Source: Variovorax sp. ZS18.2.2
Lineage (GTDB): Bacteria > Pseudomonadota > Gammaproteobacteria > Burkholderiales > Burkholderiaceae_C
Length of the DNA stretch: 64,000 bases
NCBI RefSeq assembly: GCF_024701975.1
Contig: NZ_JANLNM010000001.1
Span: 2,170,001-2,234,000 of the forward strand
Reading direction: 5' to 3'
Below are positions 29,969-38,920 of this stretch, in pieces. A model generated the notes under the pieces. That model was not told the origin of the DNA. It worked only from the letters and a program-made list of their open reading frames with translations, and made no database searches. The position numbers and the translations under genes were made by a program. Within the stretch, counting starts at the first letter, position 1. Every line of letters begins with the position of its first letter.

Positions 29969-32845
29969 TTACTTGGTCAGCACGAAGCCCTTGAGCTTGC
30001 CAAATGCGCCATCGACGAGCGCCTTCTGCTGTTCCTGGTGCAGGTGCGAGTACCCGACCGCCGGCGATGCCGAAGCGGCACGGCCGGAGTAGCCGAGCTT
30101 CTGGCCGTCCTGCATGTTTTCGTGGATGTAGTGCTGCACGAAGAACCAGGCGCCCTGGTTCTGCGGTTCGTCCTGGCACCACACCACGTCGGCGAGGTTC
30201 GGGTACTTCTTGATCTCGGCGGCAAAGGCCTTGTGCGGGAACGGATAGAGCTGCTCGACGCGGATGATCGCCACGTCGTCGCTGCCCTGCTCTTCGCGCT
30301 TCTTGGCCAGGTCGTAGTAGACCTTGCCCGAGCAGGCGATCAGGCGCTTGACCTTCTCGGCCTTCAGGCCCTTGCTGTCGGGAATGACGGTCTGGAAGCT
30401 GCCCTTGGTGAACTCGGACAGCGGCGAGGTCGCGTCCTTGTTCCGCAGCAGCGACTTGGGCGTCATGATGATCAGGGGCTTGCGCAGGTTGCGCACCATC
30501 TGGCGGCGCAGCACGTGGAAGATCTGGCTGGCCGTGGTGGGCTGCACCACCTGCATGTTGGTGTCGGCGCTCAGCTGCATGAAGCGCTCCAGGCGTGCCG
30601 AGCTGTGCTCGGGGCCCTGTCCTTCGTAGCCGTGCGGCAGCATCATGGTCAAGCCGTTGACGCGGCCCCACTTCACTTCGCCCGAAGCGATGAACTGGTC
30701 GATCACCACCTGCGCGCCGTTCACGAAGTCGCCGAACTGGGCTTCCCAGATGACGAGCGTGTTCGGATCGTTCGAGGCGTAGCCGTATTCGAACGCGAGC
30801 ACGGCCTCTTCCGACAGGATCGAGTCGATGACGACGAACGGCGCCTGGTTTTCAGCCACGTTCTGCAGCGGCGTGAAGGTGCCGGTGTCGAACTTCTCGC
30901 GGTTCTGGTCGTGCAGCACGGCGTGGCGGTGCGTGAACGTGCCGCGGCCCGAGTCTTCGCCCGACAGGCGCACCGGGTAGCCGCTGGCCACCAGCGAGGC
31001 GAAGGCCATGTGCTCGCCCATGCCCCAGTCGACGTTGACGTCGCCGCGGCCCATGGCGGCGCGGTCGTCCAGCACCTTCTTCACGAGCGGGTGCACCGTG
31101 AAGCCGGCCGGCACCGTGGTGATCTTCTCGGCCAGGCGCTTCCACTCGGACGACGGAATGGCGGTGTCGCCGGCGTCGGTCCACTTCTTGTTGAGGTACG
31201 GGCTCCAGTCGACGGCGTACTTGCTCTTGAAGTTGGTGAGCACCGGATCGACGGTGTTCTTGCCTTCGTCGAAAGCGGCGCGCTGCGCCTTGACCATGTC
31301 GTCGCCGAGCGTGTCGCCCAGGCCCTGAGCGGCCAGCTTGTCGGCGTACAGCTTGCGCGTGCCGGGGTGCTGGGCGATCTTCTTGTACATCAGCGGCTGG
31401 GTGAGCGAGGGGGTGTCCTGCTCGTTGTGGCCCAACTTGCGGAAGCAGATGATGTCCACGACCACGTCCTTCTGGAATTCCATGCGGAATTCCAGCGCGA
31501 GCTGGGTGGCGAGCACCACGGCTTCGGGGTCGTCGCCGTTCACGTGCAGCACCGGTGCATCGACCATCTTGACGATGTCGGTGCAATATAGCGTCGAGCG
31601 GCTGTCGCGCGGGTCGCTGGTGGTGAAGCCGATCTGGTTGTTGATGACGATGTGCACCGTGCCGCCCGTGGAATAGCCACGGGTTTCGGCCAGCGCCAGC
31701 GTTTCCATCACGACGCCCTGGCCTGCGAAGGCGGCGTCGCCGTGCACGATCACGGGCAGCACCTGCTTGCCCAGCGGGTCGGCGCGGCGGTCCATGCGGG
31801 CGCGCACCGAGCCTTCGACCACGGGGTTCACGATCTCAAGGTGCGAGGGATTGAACGCGAGGCTCAGGTGCACCGGGCCGCCGGGGGTGGTCACGTCCGA
31901 GCTGAAGCCCTGGTGGTACTTGACGTCGCCGCTGGGCAATTCTTCGGGGGCGGTGTGGTCGAACTCGGCGAACAGGTCGGCCGGCATCTTGCCGAGCGAA
32001 TTGACCAGCACGTTCAGGCGGCCGCGGTGGGCCATGCCGATCACGATTTCCTGCACGCCCTTGGCGCCGGCCTGGGTGATCAGCTCGTCCATCGAGACGA
32101 TGAAGCTCTCGCCGCCTTCGAGCGAGAAGCGCTTCTGGCCGACGTACTTGGTGTGCAGGAAGCGCTCGAGGCCTTCGGCCGCGGTCAGACGGTTGAGCAC
32201 GTGCTTCTTCTGCTCTGCGCTCAGCTTCGGGTTGGTGCGCGCGCTTTCGAGCTTCTGCTGCCACCAGCGCTTGTGGTTCTGGTCGGTGGTGTACATGTAC
32301 TCGGCGCCCATCGTGCCGCAGTACGTTTCGCGCAAGGCATTGAGCAGGTCGCGCAGCGACATGGTCTCCTTGCCGAAGAAGGTGTTGCTGGTGTTGAACA
32401 CCGTCTCGAGGTCGGCATCGGCGAAGCCGTAGAACGAGGGCTCGAGCTCCGGAATGGCCGGGCGCTCGGCGCGCTTGAGGGGATCGAGGTCGGCCCAGCG
32501 TGCGCCGACGTTGCGGTAGGCGGCGATCAGCTGCTGGACGGAGGTGCGCTTGCGGCCGAGTTCGGAGTCGGCGCCGCTGGCCTGCACGACCTTGGTCGTG
32601 CCCTGCTTCGCGCGCTCGGCGAAAGCGTTGATGACCGGCAGGTGCGGGACGTCGCGGGTGTTGGTGCCGTCGGCCGCGGGAACGTTCTGCAGGGCGTCGA
32701 AGTACGAACGCCAGTTGTCGGGAACGCTGCCGGGATTGGAGAGGTAGTTTTCGTACATCTCTTCGACATAGGGCGCATTGCCGCCGAAGAGATAAGTGTT
32801 GCCTTGATAGGCGCTGTACGCCGATGGCGTCGATGAATCGCTCAT
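29969..32845 (-). CDS. sucA: 2-oxoglutarate dehydrogenase E1
   Basis: SucA is the thiamine-diphosphate decarboxylase of the TCA-cycle complex. Its 958 residues begin with NTYLFGGNAPYVEEMYENYL, the E1o N-terminal segment, and contain FGKETMSLRDLL, the ThDP region GMAHRGRLNVLVN and HGDAAFAGQGVV, and the C-terminal transketolase-like part with MLPHGYEGQGPEHSSARLER. The operon reads sucA-sucB-GNAT-lpdA. A 178-base gap lies upstream; in it, a short GCTTCC/GGAAGC hairpin (32861-32877) sits in the likely 5' leader. I could not assign a promoter with confidence. Confidence 0.97.
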   Translation of the reverse strand: MSDSSTPSAYSAYQGNTYLFGGNAPYVEEMYENYLSNPGSVPDNWRSYFDALQNVPAADGTNTRDVPHLPVINAFAERAKQGTTKVVQASGADSELGRKRTSVQQLIAAYRNVGARWADLDPLKRAERPAIPELEPSFYGFADADLETVFNTSNTFFGKETMSLRDLLNALRETYCGTMGAEYMYTTDQNHKRWWQQKLESARTNPKLSAEQKKHVLNRLTAAEGLERFLHTKYVGQKRFSLEGGESFIVSMDELITQAGAKGVQEIVIGMAHRGRLNVLVNSLGKMPADLFAEFDHTAPEELPSGDVKYHQGFSSDVTTPGGPVHLSLAFNPSHLEIVNPVVEGSVRARMDRRADPLGKQVLPVIVHGDAAFAGQGVVMETLALAETRGYSTGGTVHIVINNQIGFTTSDPRDSRSTLYCTDIVKMVDAPVLHVNGDDPEAVVLATQLALEFRMEFQKDVVVDIICFRKLGHNEQDTPSLTQPLMYKKIAQHPGTRKLYADKLAAQGLGDTLGDDMVKAQRAAFDEGKNTVDPVLTNFKSKYAVDWSPYLNKKWTDAGDTAIPSSEWKRLAEKITTVPAGFTVHPLVKKVLDDRAAMGRGDVNVDWGMGEHMAFASLVASGYPVRLSGEDSGRGTFTHRHAVLHDQNREKFDTGTFTPLQNVAENQAPFVVIDSILSEEAVLAFEYGYASNDPNTLVIWEAQFGDFVNGAQVVIDQFIASGEVKWGRVNGLTMMLPHGYEGQGPEHSSARLERFMQLSADTNMQVVQPTTASQIFHVLRRQMVRNLRKPLIIMTPKSLLRNKDATSPLSEFTKGSFQTVIPDSKGLKAEKVKRLIACSGKVYYDLAKKREEQGSDDVAIIRVEQLYPFPHKAFAAEIKKYPNLADVVWCQDEPQNQGAWFFVQHYIHENMQDGQKLGYSGRAASASPAVGYSHLHQEQQKALVDGAFGKLKGFVLTK

Positions 32846-32860
32846 GATCCGCTGACCTTC

Positions 32861-32877
32861 GCTTCCCTGAAGGAAGC
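32861..32877. promoter_or_regulatory. Small inverted repeat in the sucA leader
   Basis: GCTTCC CTGAA GGAAGC, a 6-base-pair stem with a 5-base loop, lies 16 bases before the sucA ATG (minus-strand gene). It could be a leader hairpin or a protein site. There is no T-run. Confidence 0.3.
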
Positions 32878-33023
32878 ACTAGCTGGTTAAGAAACCTTCC
32901 GCGACACGGCTGGACCGATTGGCGGATGCGACTGTGGCTGGGGAAGGGCCTGAGTACCTTGGCATTGTGCCACGTCAACCATATGACGGCCGGCCGCAGC
33001 TTCGCAAGGCCCGCAACCCTCAC

Positions 33024-34937
33024 TCAGGACAAAGAAAGCAGCTGTTTGATCTGCTGCAGCGTGGCGGGGTCGTCGATGGTGGTCAGGTCGCCCGGGTCGC
33101 GCTGCTCGCAGACGGCCTGGATGGCGCGGCGCAGCAATTTTCCGCTGCGGGTCTTGGGCAGCCCCGAGACGAAGCGCACGCGGGCGGGTCTTGCAAGGGC
33201 ACCGAGCTGATCGGCCACCACTTCCATGATCTCGCCTTCGAGCTTCAGCGCCGCATCGGCGTCGGTCACGGCGCGGCCGTCCTTCGGGACGACGAAGGCC
33301 ATCGCCACCTGTCCCTTGAGCGCATCGGCCACGCCGACCACCGCGACCTCGGCCACGTTGGCATGGCCCGAGATGCTCTCCTCGATCTCGCGCGTGCCGA
33401 GCCGGTGCCCCGCGACGTTGATCACGTCGTCGGTGCGGCCGAGGATGTAGAAGTAGCCGTCCGCATCGCGGATGCCCCAGTCAAAGGTCGAATAGACCAT
33501 CTTGCCGGGCACGCTCTTCCAGTAGGTGTTAATGAAGCGCGCGTCGTCCTTCCACACGGTCTGCATGAAGCCAGGCGGGGTCGGGCCGTCTACCACGACC
33601 ACGCCCTTCTCATTCGGCGCCGTGAGTTCCTCACCGGTCGATTCATGCAGGATCTTGATGCGGTAGCCATACATCGGAATCCCCGGGCTGCCGAACTTGC
33701 TCGGCTTGGCCTCGACGCCGTTGGCGATGGTGATCATCGGCCAGCCCGATTCGGTCTGCCAATAGTTGTCGATGATCGGCACGCCCAGGCCCTCGCTGAT
33801 CCAGCGCGCGGTCGGCTCGTCGAGCGGCTCGCCTGCGAGGAACAGCGCACGCAGGGTCGAGAGGTCGTACTTCTTCAGCAGCGCGGGGTCCTGCTTCTTG
33901 AGCACGCGCACCGCGGTGGGCGCGCTGAACATCACCGTCACCTTGTACTTCTCGACCAGGCGCCACCAGATGCCGCCGTCGGGCTGCTGGTCGATGCCCT
34001 GGGTCGGCAGGCCCTCGTACATGATGGTCGCCATGCCGGCAATCAGCGGGCCGTAGACGATGTAGCTGTGGCCCACGACCCAGCCGATGTCGCTGGTCGA
34101 GAAATACGTTTCGCCGGGCCGGCCGTCGAAGATGTGCTTCATGCTCGCGGCCAGCGCCACGGCATAGCCGCCCACGTCGCGCTGCACACCCTTGGGCTTG
34201 CCGGTGGTGCCGCTCGTGTAGATGGTGTAGCTGATGTCGGTCGAGGCGAGCCACGTGCAGAGCACTTGCGCATCGATGTGCTTCTGCCGCAGTTCGCTGG
34301 CCAGGTGGTCGCGGCCGGCGGTCAGGTCCATGGGTGCGAGGCCGCGGTCGGTCAGGAGCACGGCGGCCGGCTTGTACTTCGACAGGCGGATCGCCTCGTC
34401 CAGCAGCGGCTTGTACGCGATGACCTTGCCGCCGCGCGAGCCGGCATCGGCGCTCACGACGACCTTGGGCTCGGCGTCCTCGATGCGCGTGGCGAGCGAA
34501 CCGCTCGCGAAGCCGCCGAACACCACGCAATGGATCGCGCCGATGCGCGCGCAGGCCAGCATCGCGAAGGCGGCCTCGGGAATCATCGGCATATAGATCA
34601 GTACGCGATCGCCCTTCCCCACGCCGAGCTCGATCAGGCTGGCGGCGGTGCGCTGCACCTCGGCGTGCAGCTCCTTGAAGCTGTAGCTCTTCTCGACGCC
34701 GGTCTCGGTGGAAACGAAGATCAGTGCCGGCTGGTCGCCGCGCGCAGCCAGATGCCGGTCGACCGCGTTGTGGCACAGGTTGGTGGTGCCACCGACGAAC
34801 CAGCGCGCGAACGGCGGCTGGCTGGCGTCGAGGATCTGCTCTGCGGGGGTCTGCCAGTCGATCAGCTTCGCCTGCTCGGCCCAGAAGGCCTCGGGCGCGT
34901 CGATGGACTGGCGATAAAACTCTTCGTAGCGGCTCAT
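33024..34937 (-). CDS. prpE: Propionate--CoA ligase (acetyl-CoA synthetase family)
   Basis: A 637-residue AMP-forming acyl-CoA synthetase. The adenylation motif is YTSGTTGKPKGV, followed by the WVVGHSYIVYGPL and NYWQTESGWPMI segments and the hinge-region FYILGRTDDVINVAGHR. The C-terminal KTRSGKLLRR holds the lysine that is acetylated by Pat in this family. Starting MSRYEEFYRQSIDAPEAFWAEQ and lacking the longer N-terminus of Acs, it fits PrpE, which activates propionate in the 2-methylcitrate route; acetate may be used too. No prpBCD genes are nearby. A good AGGAGAC site precedes ATG 34937. Confidence 0.92.
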   Translation of the reverse strand: MSRYEEFYRQSIDAPEAFWAEQAKLIDWQTPAEQILDASQPPFARWFVGGTTNLCHNAVDRHLAARGDQPALIFVSTETGVEKSYSFKELHAEVQRTAASLIELGVGKGDRVLIYMPMIPEAAFAMLACARIGAIHCVVFGGFASGSLATRIEDAEPKVVVSADAGSRGGKVIAYKPLLDEAIRLSKYKPAAVLLTDRGLAPMDLTAGRDHLASELRQKHIDAQVLCTWLASTDISYTIYTSGTTGKPKGVQRDVGGYAVALAASMKHIFDGRPGETYFSTSDIGWVVGHSYIVYGPLIAGMATIMYEGLPTQGIDQQPDGGIWWRLVEKYKVTVMFSAPTAVRVLKKQDPALLKKYDLSTLRALFLAGEPLDEPTARWISEGLGVPIIDNYWQTESGWPMITIANGVEAKPSKFGSPGIPMYGYRIKILHESTGEELTAPNEKGVVVVDGPTPPGFMQTVWKDDARFINTYWKSVPGKMVYSTFDWGIRDADGYFYILGRTDDVINVAGHRLGTREIEESISGHANVAEVAVVGVADALKGQVAMAFVVPKDGRAVTDADAALKLEGEIMEVVADQLGALARPARVRFVSGLPKTRSGKLLRRAIQAVCEQRDPGDLTTIDDPATLQQIKQLLSLS

Positions 34938-34992
34938 CTCGGTTTGTCTCCTGTTATTCGTCCGGCTTCGGCAGTCTCGCCAAAACTGAATT

Positions 34993-35002
34993 CATAATTA
35001 TG
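34993..35002. promoter_or_regulatory. 10-base palindrome upstream of prpE
   Basis: CATAATTATG is a perfect palindrome in an AT-rich pocket 56 bases before the prpE start and 71 bases from the end of the next upstream gene. It could be part of the prpE promoter or an operator; no regulator gene lies next to it. Confidence 0.3.
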
Positions 35003-35072
35003 GAGGCCGATCTTGCAGCAAGCTGACGACCGGAACAATCCGGCCGCGCCCTGCCCGGCAGCCGCGACCCGG

Positions 35073-35675
35073 CTATCGAACCAGCGCGAGAACCTCAGGA
35101 AACGCGGGGTGTTCCGCGGTGCGCAGCCACTCGAAGGCGACCATCTCGGTCGTCACGAGTTCGGCACCGGCGCCAGCCAGCCGGTCGAAGGCGGCGTCCC
35201 GATTGCGCTCGGTGCGCGAGCCGCAGGCGTCGGTGACGACCCAGACTTCGAATTCTTCTTCGAGCAGGTCGAGCGCGGTCTGCAGCAAGCAGACGTGGGC
35301 TTCGCAGCCGGCGATCACGATGGTGTTGCGTTCTTCGGCCGCGGCGGCCGGCTTCTGCAGATGCTTGGGCAGGCTGCGGGCGTTGCCCTGCGGCGCCTTG
35401 GCCGGCACGCGCAGCCATTCGCCCAGGCCCTCTTCCACGCCGCTGAAATGCATCTTCGGCAAGGTGCGCTGGCACAGCGCGCGGATGTCGGGCACGTTCT
35501 CGCCCAGCTTGGATGGGTTGTGCTCGGTGCCGAACACCGGCACCTCGAACAGCCGCGCCAGCTTGCCCAGCCGCACCGCGTTCTGCGCGACCGCTTCGCT
35601 CTCGAAGATCGCCGGCATCAGCCGCGCCTGGTAGTCGACCAGAACGAGTTGGGAGAGCGAGGCGTCGAGCAGCAT
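35073..35675 (-). CDS. Isochorismatase-like cysteine hydrolase
   Basis: A 200-residue YcaC/nicotinamidase-fold hydrolase. The Asp-Lys-Cys triad is visible: Asp14 in LVDYQARLM, Lys74 in TLPKMHFSG, and Cys129 in IAGCEAHVCLLQTA. Members hydrolyse isochorismate, nicotinamide or other small amides; the substrate here is not evident. It lies 12 bases behind the tetR gene and may share its transcript. Confidence 0.88.
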   Translation of the reverse strand: MLLDASLSQLVLVDYQARLMPAIFESEAVAQNAVRLGKLARLFEVPVFGTEHNPSKLGENVPDIRALCQRTLPKMHFSGVEEGLGEWLRVPAKAPQGNARSLPKHLQKPAAAAEERNTIVIAGCEAHVCLLQTALDLLEEEFEVWVVTDACGSRTERNRDAAFDRLAGAGAELVTTEMVAFEWLRTAEHPAFPEVLALVR

Positions 35676-35687
35676 GAACGGTATCTT

Positions 35688-36392
35688 TCAGGTATCGGTT
35701 GAATTGGGCTGAACCGTACCACCGAAAAGATCGGGTTGGCCTGCCTCGACCGGCTCGCCGGCATCTTCATTCATCGCCGGGGCGGCGGAACGCTGCGTCA
35801 GTTGCGCCAGATAGGTCTTGAACAAGGCATCGGCCGACTGCCGAAACATCCGGATGCGGCCGGTGTGCTGCATCAGCAGCAGGCCGACGCCGTGCGCGAA
35901 GAGCGCCGTGTTTTCCTGCAGCGCGAGGGCGTCGCCCAGGCCCATGGCCAGCAGTGCGCCTTCGCAGGGGCGCAGCGCGTCGTAGAGGCGGTCGTTCAGT
36001 TCGTGGTCCAGCTCGCTGGTCAGCCCACGGGGGCGCATGCCGTGCACCAGATAGAAACCGAGGTCGAGGTCGCGCGGGTTCGCCGCATAGAAGTCGAACC
36101 AGGCCTGCGCCTTGGAGGCCAGGGTCTTGTCCGGCCGGGACTTGGACACCTTCGCCTCGGCCACGGCGGCCTGCAGGCGCATCAGCGATTCGTCGAGCAG
36201 CGCGGCATAGATCGCTTCCTTGCTCTCGAAGTACGAATAGATGGCGCCCGGCGTGTAGCCGGCCTTCTTCGCGATCTCCCGGATGCTCGCGTCCTCGATC
36301 CCCGCATCCGAAAACACCGTGCGGGCAGCGTCGAGCACCAGGGCACGGCGGGCGTCGATGAGGGCCTGGCGGCGTTGGAGCTTGGCGTGCAT
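35688..36392 (-). CDS. TetR family transcriptional regulator
   Basis: A 234-residue TetR repressor with the N-terminal helix-turn-helix (LVLDAARTVFSDAGIEDASI, then REIAKKAGYTPGAIYSYFES). The ligand domain is helical and ends with an acidic tail. Start ATG 36392 is preferred; a GTG at 36399-36401 would add three residues and neither has a strong ribosome site. It diverges from the dehydratase-like gene, and the 115-base gap holds inverted repeats that suit autoregulation and control of that neighbour. Confidence 0.9.
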   Translation of the reverse strand: MHAKLQRRQALIDARRALVLDAARTVFSDAGIEDASIREIAKKAGYTPGAIYSYFESKEAIYAALLDESLMRLQAAVAEAKVSKSRPDKTLASKAQAWFDFYAANPRDLDLGFYLVHGMRPRGLTSELDHELNDRLYDALRPCEGALLAMGLGDALALQENTALFAHGVGLLLMQHTGRIRMFRQSADALFKTYLAQLTQRSAAPAMNEDAGEPVEAGQPDLFGGTVQPNSTDT

Positions 36393-36424
36393 GGGCGGCA
36401 CTATAAGTCTCGGATTACGTTCTA

Positions 36425-36467
36425 GTTCATATTTTTTAACATTGATATAAAAAATGAACAGTGTTCA
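36425..36467. promoter_or_regulatory. TetR-type operator/promoter region
   Basis: In an AT-rich gap between divergent genes, TGAAC AGT GTTCA (36455-36467) has perfect 5-base arms. In addition GTTCAT at 36425-36430 and ATGAAC at 36454-36459 form a wider pair flanking two A/T-rich stretches. TATAAA at 36446-36451 could be the plus-strand -10. This is the expected layout for a TetR repressor binding between its own gene and its target. Confidence 0.6.
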
Positions 36468-36507
36468 AATATTTGCGACGACGATCAAAAAAGCACGGAG
36501 ACAAACG

Positions 36508-38127
36508 ATGAACGCCCCGCTCCCCGCCGCCCTCATGTCCGGCGCCGACTACCGCGAATCGCTGCGCCGCTACAGCCCCAACGTGTTCGTCGATGGCCGC
36601 CGCGTCGACAGCGTGGCCGACGAAGCCGCGTTCCAGCCCGGCATCAATGCCATCGCCCTCACCTACGACTACGCCTTGAAGGCCGAGTACGAGCCCCTGA
36701 TGACCGCCGTGCAGCACACCAGCGGCAAGCGGGTGAACCGGCTCTCGCACATCGACACCAGCTCGGGCGACCTGCTCAACAAGCTGGAGGCCGTGCGGCT
36801 GGTCTGCCAGGAAACCGGCTGCGCCCAGCGCTACCTGACGCACGACGCGCTCAATGCCATCGCTCAGGTGTCGGCGCGCATCGACGACGCGCGCGGCAGC
36901 ACCGAGCACACCGCGCGCTTCCACGAGTACCTGCACCGCGTGCAAGACCAGGACCTGACCCTGGGCGTCGCCATGACCGACGCCAAGGGCGACCGCAGCC
37001 GCCGGCCGCACGAGCAGGCGAACGTCGACAGCTACCTGCACGTGGTCGAGCGCAATGCGCGCGGCATCGTCATCTCGGGCACGAAGGCCATCGTGACCGG
37101 CGCGCCTTATGTGCACGAACTGCTCGTCATGCCCTGCCGCAACATGGGCCGCGAAGACGCCGACTTCGCCGTCTGCTGCGCCGTGCCGCTCGATGCGCCC
37201 GGCCTCACCATCGTCGCCCGACCGGCCGGCCGCCCCGGCGAAAAGCTCGAACACGGCGACGCCCTCTTCAGCCGCAAGTACGGCCAGAGCACCGGCGTGT
37301 GCATGTTCGACCGCGTCTTCGTGCCGTGGGAGCGCGTGTTCTACGCCGGCGAATGGGAGCACTCCGGCCACCTCACCTACAGCTACGCCACGCACCATCG
37401 CCACAGCTGCATCGGCGCGCGCGCCGGTTTCGGCGACCTCCTGATCGGTGCCGGCGCGCTGATGTGCGAGGCCAACGGCTTCGACCCCGGCAAGGAAAGC
37501 CACCTGCGCGAGCAGATGGTCGAACTCATCACCATCACCGAGAGCTTCTTCGCCTGCGGCGTGGCCGCCAGCGTCTACGGCAAGGCCGACGCGCACTGCG
37601 AAGTCTTCATGCCCGACCCGGTGTTCAGCAACATCGGCAAGCTGCTGCTGGCCACGAAGATCTACGACATGCACCGCATCGCGCACTACGTGAGCGGCGG
37701 GCTCATCGTCACCCTGCCCGGCCCCGACGAAGACCACAACCCCGAGACCGCAGCACGCCTCTCGGACGTGCTGCGCGCCAACCCGGCGATTCCCTACGAG
37801 CAGCGCATCGAGACGGCCCGCTTCATCGAAGACCTCACGGCCGGCTACCAGGGCGGCTGGTACAGCGTGATCAGCCTGCATGGCGGCGGCTCGCCGGCGG
37901 CGATGAAGCAGGAGATCTGGCGCAACTACCCGGTGGGCTCCAAGGTCGAGCTGGTCGAGCGCATCCTGGAACGCGGCATTGCGGCGGACGGATCGCCCGC
38001 CGCGGCGCCGCACGATCCGGCACGCGCCATCACGAAGAACCGCCAGCCCGGCAAATGCTGCGACACCGGCTGCACCACGCCCGGCCAGCCGGTGATGGTC
38101 GACCTGCCGGCCTCGCGGCGCGCCTAG
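36508..38127 (+). CDS. 4-hydroxybutyryl-CoA dehydratase/HpaB-family protein
   Basis: A 539-residue acyl-CoA-dehydrogenase-fold flavoprotein of the 4-hydroxyphenylacetate 3-hydroxylase/4-hydroxybutyryl-CoA dehydratase family. It parallels the clostridial dehydratase (AbfD) along its length, for example in TDAKGDRSRRP, the ITESFFACGVAAS region and SLHGGGSPAAMK. AbfD binds [4Fe-4S] through three Cys and one His. By my remembered alignment Cys105 and His297 are kept, but Tyr109 and Ala304 stand where two Cys should be. A C-terminal tail holds KCCDTGC at 516-522. Start ATG 36508 has GGAG seven bases upstream. True reaction, dehydration or flavin-dependent hydroxylation, is open. It is likely controlled by the divergent TetR. 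Confidence 0.82.
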   Translation: MNAPLPAALMSGADYRESLRRYSPNVFVDGRRVDSVADEAAFQPGINAIALTYDYALKAEYEPLMTAVQHTSGKRVNRLSHIDTSSGDLLNKLEAVRLVCQETGCAQRYLTHDALNAIAQVSARIDDARGSTEHTARFHEYLHRVQDQDLTLGVAMTDAKGDRSRRPHEQANVDSYLHVVERNARGIVISGTKAIVTGAPYVHELLVMPCRNMGREDADFAVCCAVPLDAPGLTIVARPAGRPGEKLEHGDALFSRKYGQSTGVCMFDRVFVPWERVFYAGEWEHSGHLTYSYATHHRHSCIGARAGFGDLLIGAGALMCEANGFDPGKESHLREQMVELITITESFFACGVAASVYGKADAHCEVFMPDPVFSNIGKLLLATKIYDMHRIAHYVSGGLIVTLPGPDEDHNPETAARLSDVLRANPAIPYEQRIETARFIEDLTAGYQGGWYSVISLHGGGSPAAMKQEIWRNYPVGSKVELVERILERGIAADGSPAAAPHDPARAITKNRQPGKCCDTGCTTPGQPVMVDLPASRRA

Positions 38128-38137
38128 ACTCCGGCGG

Positions 38138-38911
38138 ATGCAGATTCTTCTGGCTGCTCTTTGCGCTGCGCTGCTAGCCACCGGGTGCGGCGGCCTGCGC
38201 ACGGCCAAGGCGCCGCTGGAGACCACACTCGAAAAAAGCACCTGCACACCGAACGCCGACACGCTCGTCGTGATGCTGCCCGGCGCCTACTCGCACCCCG
38301 ACGAGTTCGTGCGCGAAGGCTTCGTCAGCGCCCTGAACGACAACAGGCTCGCGGTGGACGTGATGCGGGTCGACGCCCATCTCGGCTACTACAACAGCAA
38401 GACCATCCTCGAGCGCTTGAGCCAGGACGTGATGGCACCGGCGCGCAGCCAAGGCTACAAGTCGATCTGGATCGTCGGCATCTCGGTCGGCGGCTTCGGC
38501 GGGCTGCTCTACGCGCAGACCCACCCCGGCGAACTCGCGGGCCTCGTCACCCTTGCGCCCTATCTCGGAGAACGCGGACTCAGCACCGACATCGCCAATG
38601 CCGGCGGGATCGCCCGCTGGACCGGGCCGGTGAGCGATCCGCCCGGCAACGACCCACGCACGCCGAACGAAACACAGCTCTGGCAATGGCTGCGCGGCTA
38701 CGTCGGCACCACCGCCACCTTCGGCGCACGGCCACCGCTCTATCTCGGGTACGCGATCGACGACCGCTTTGCCTTCAGCCACCGGCTGCTGGCGGCGGCG
38801 CTGCCAGCGGATCGCGTCTTCACGACGGAAGGCGGCCACGACTGGCCCGAGTGGACGCGGCTCTGGCGCCGCATGCTGCCGACCCTGCCGCTGCCGGGCT
38901 GCCCCGGCTGA
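38138..38911 (+). CDS. Alpha/beta hydrolase lipoprotein
   Basis: A 257-residue predicted lipoprotein (signal ending LLATGCGG, Cys at residue 17) with an alpha/beta-hydrolase core. The opening strand is TLVVMLPGAYSHPDEFV, the nucleophile elbow is IVGISVGGFGG with the serine in G-x-S-x-G, and the late EGGHDWPEWTRLW supplies the catalytic His. The acid residue probably lies in GYAIDDRFA. Substrate unknown. It follows the dehydratase-like gene by 10 bases on the same strand, so the two are probably co-transcribed. Confidence 0.82.
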   Translation: MQILLAALCAALLATGCGGLRTAKAPLETTLEKSTCTPNADTLVVMLPGAYSHPDEFVREGFVSALNDNRLAVDVMRVDAHLGYYNSKTILERLSQDVMAPARSQGYKSIWIVGISVGGFGGLLYAQTHPGELAGLVTLAPYLGERGLSTDIANAGGIARWTGPVSDPPGNDPRTPNETQLWQWLRGYVGTTATFGARPPLYLGYAIDDRFAFSHRLLAAALPADRVFTTEGGHDWPEWTRLWRRMLPTLPLPGCPG

Positions 38912-38920
38912 AACGGCCCC

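Noticed and set aside
32919-34997. 692-codon plus-strand frame antisense to prpE
   Set aside because: It covers an intact, motif-rich acyl-CoA synthetase and lacks a ribosome site or domain.
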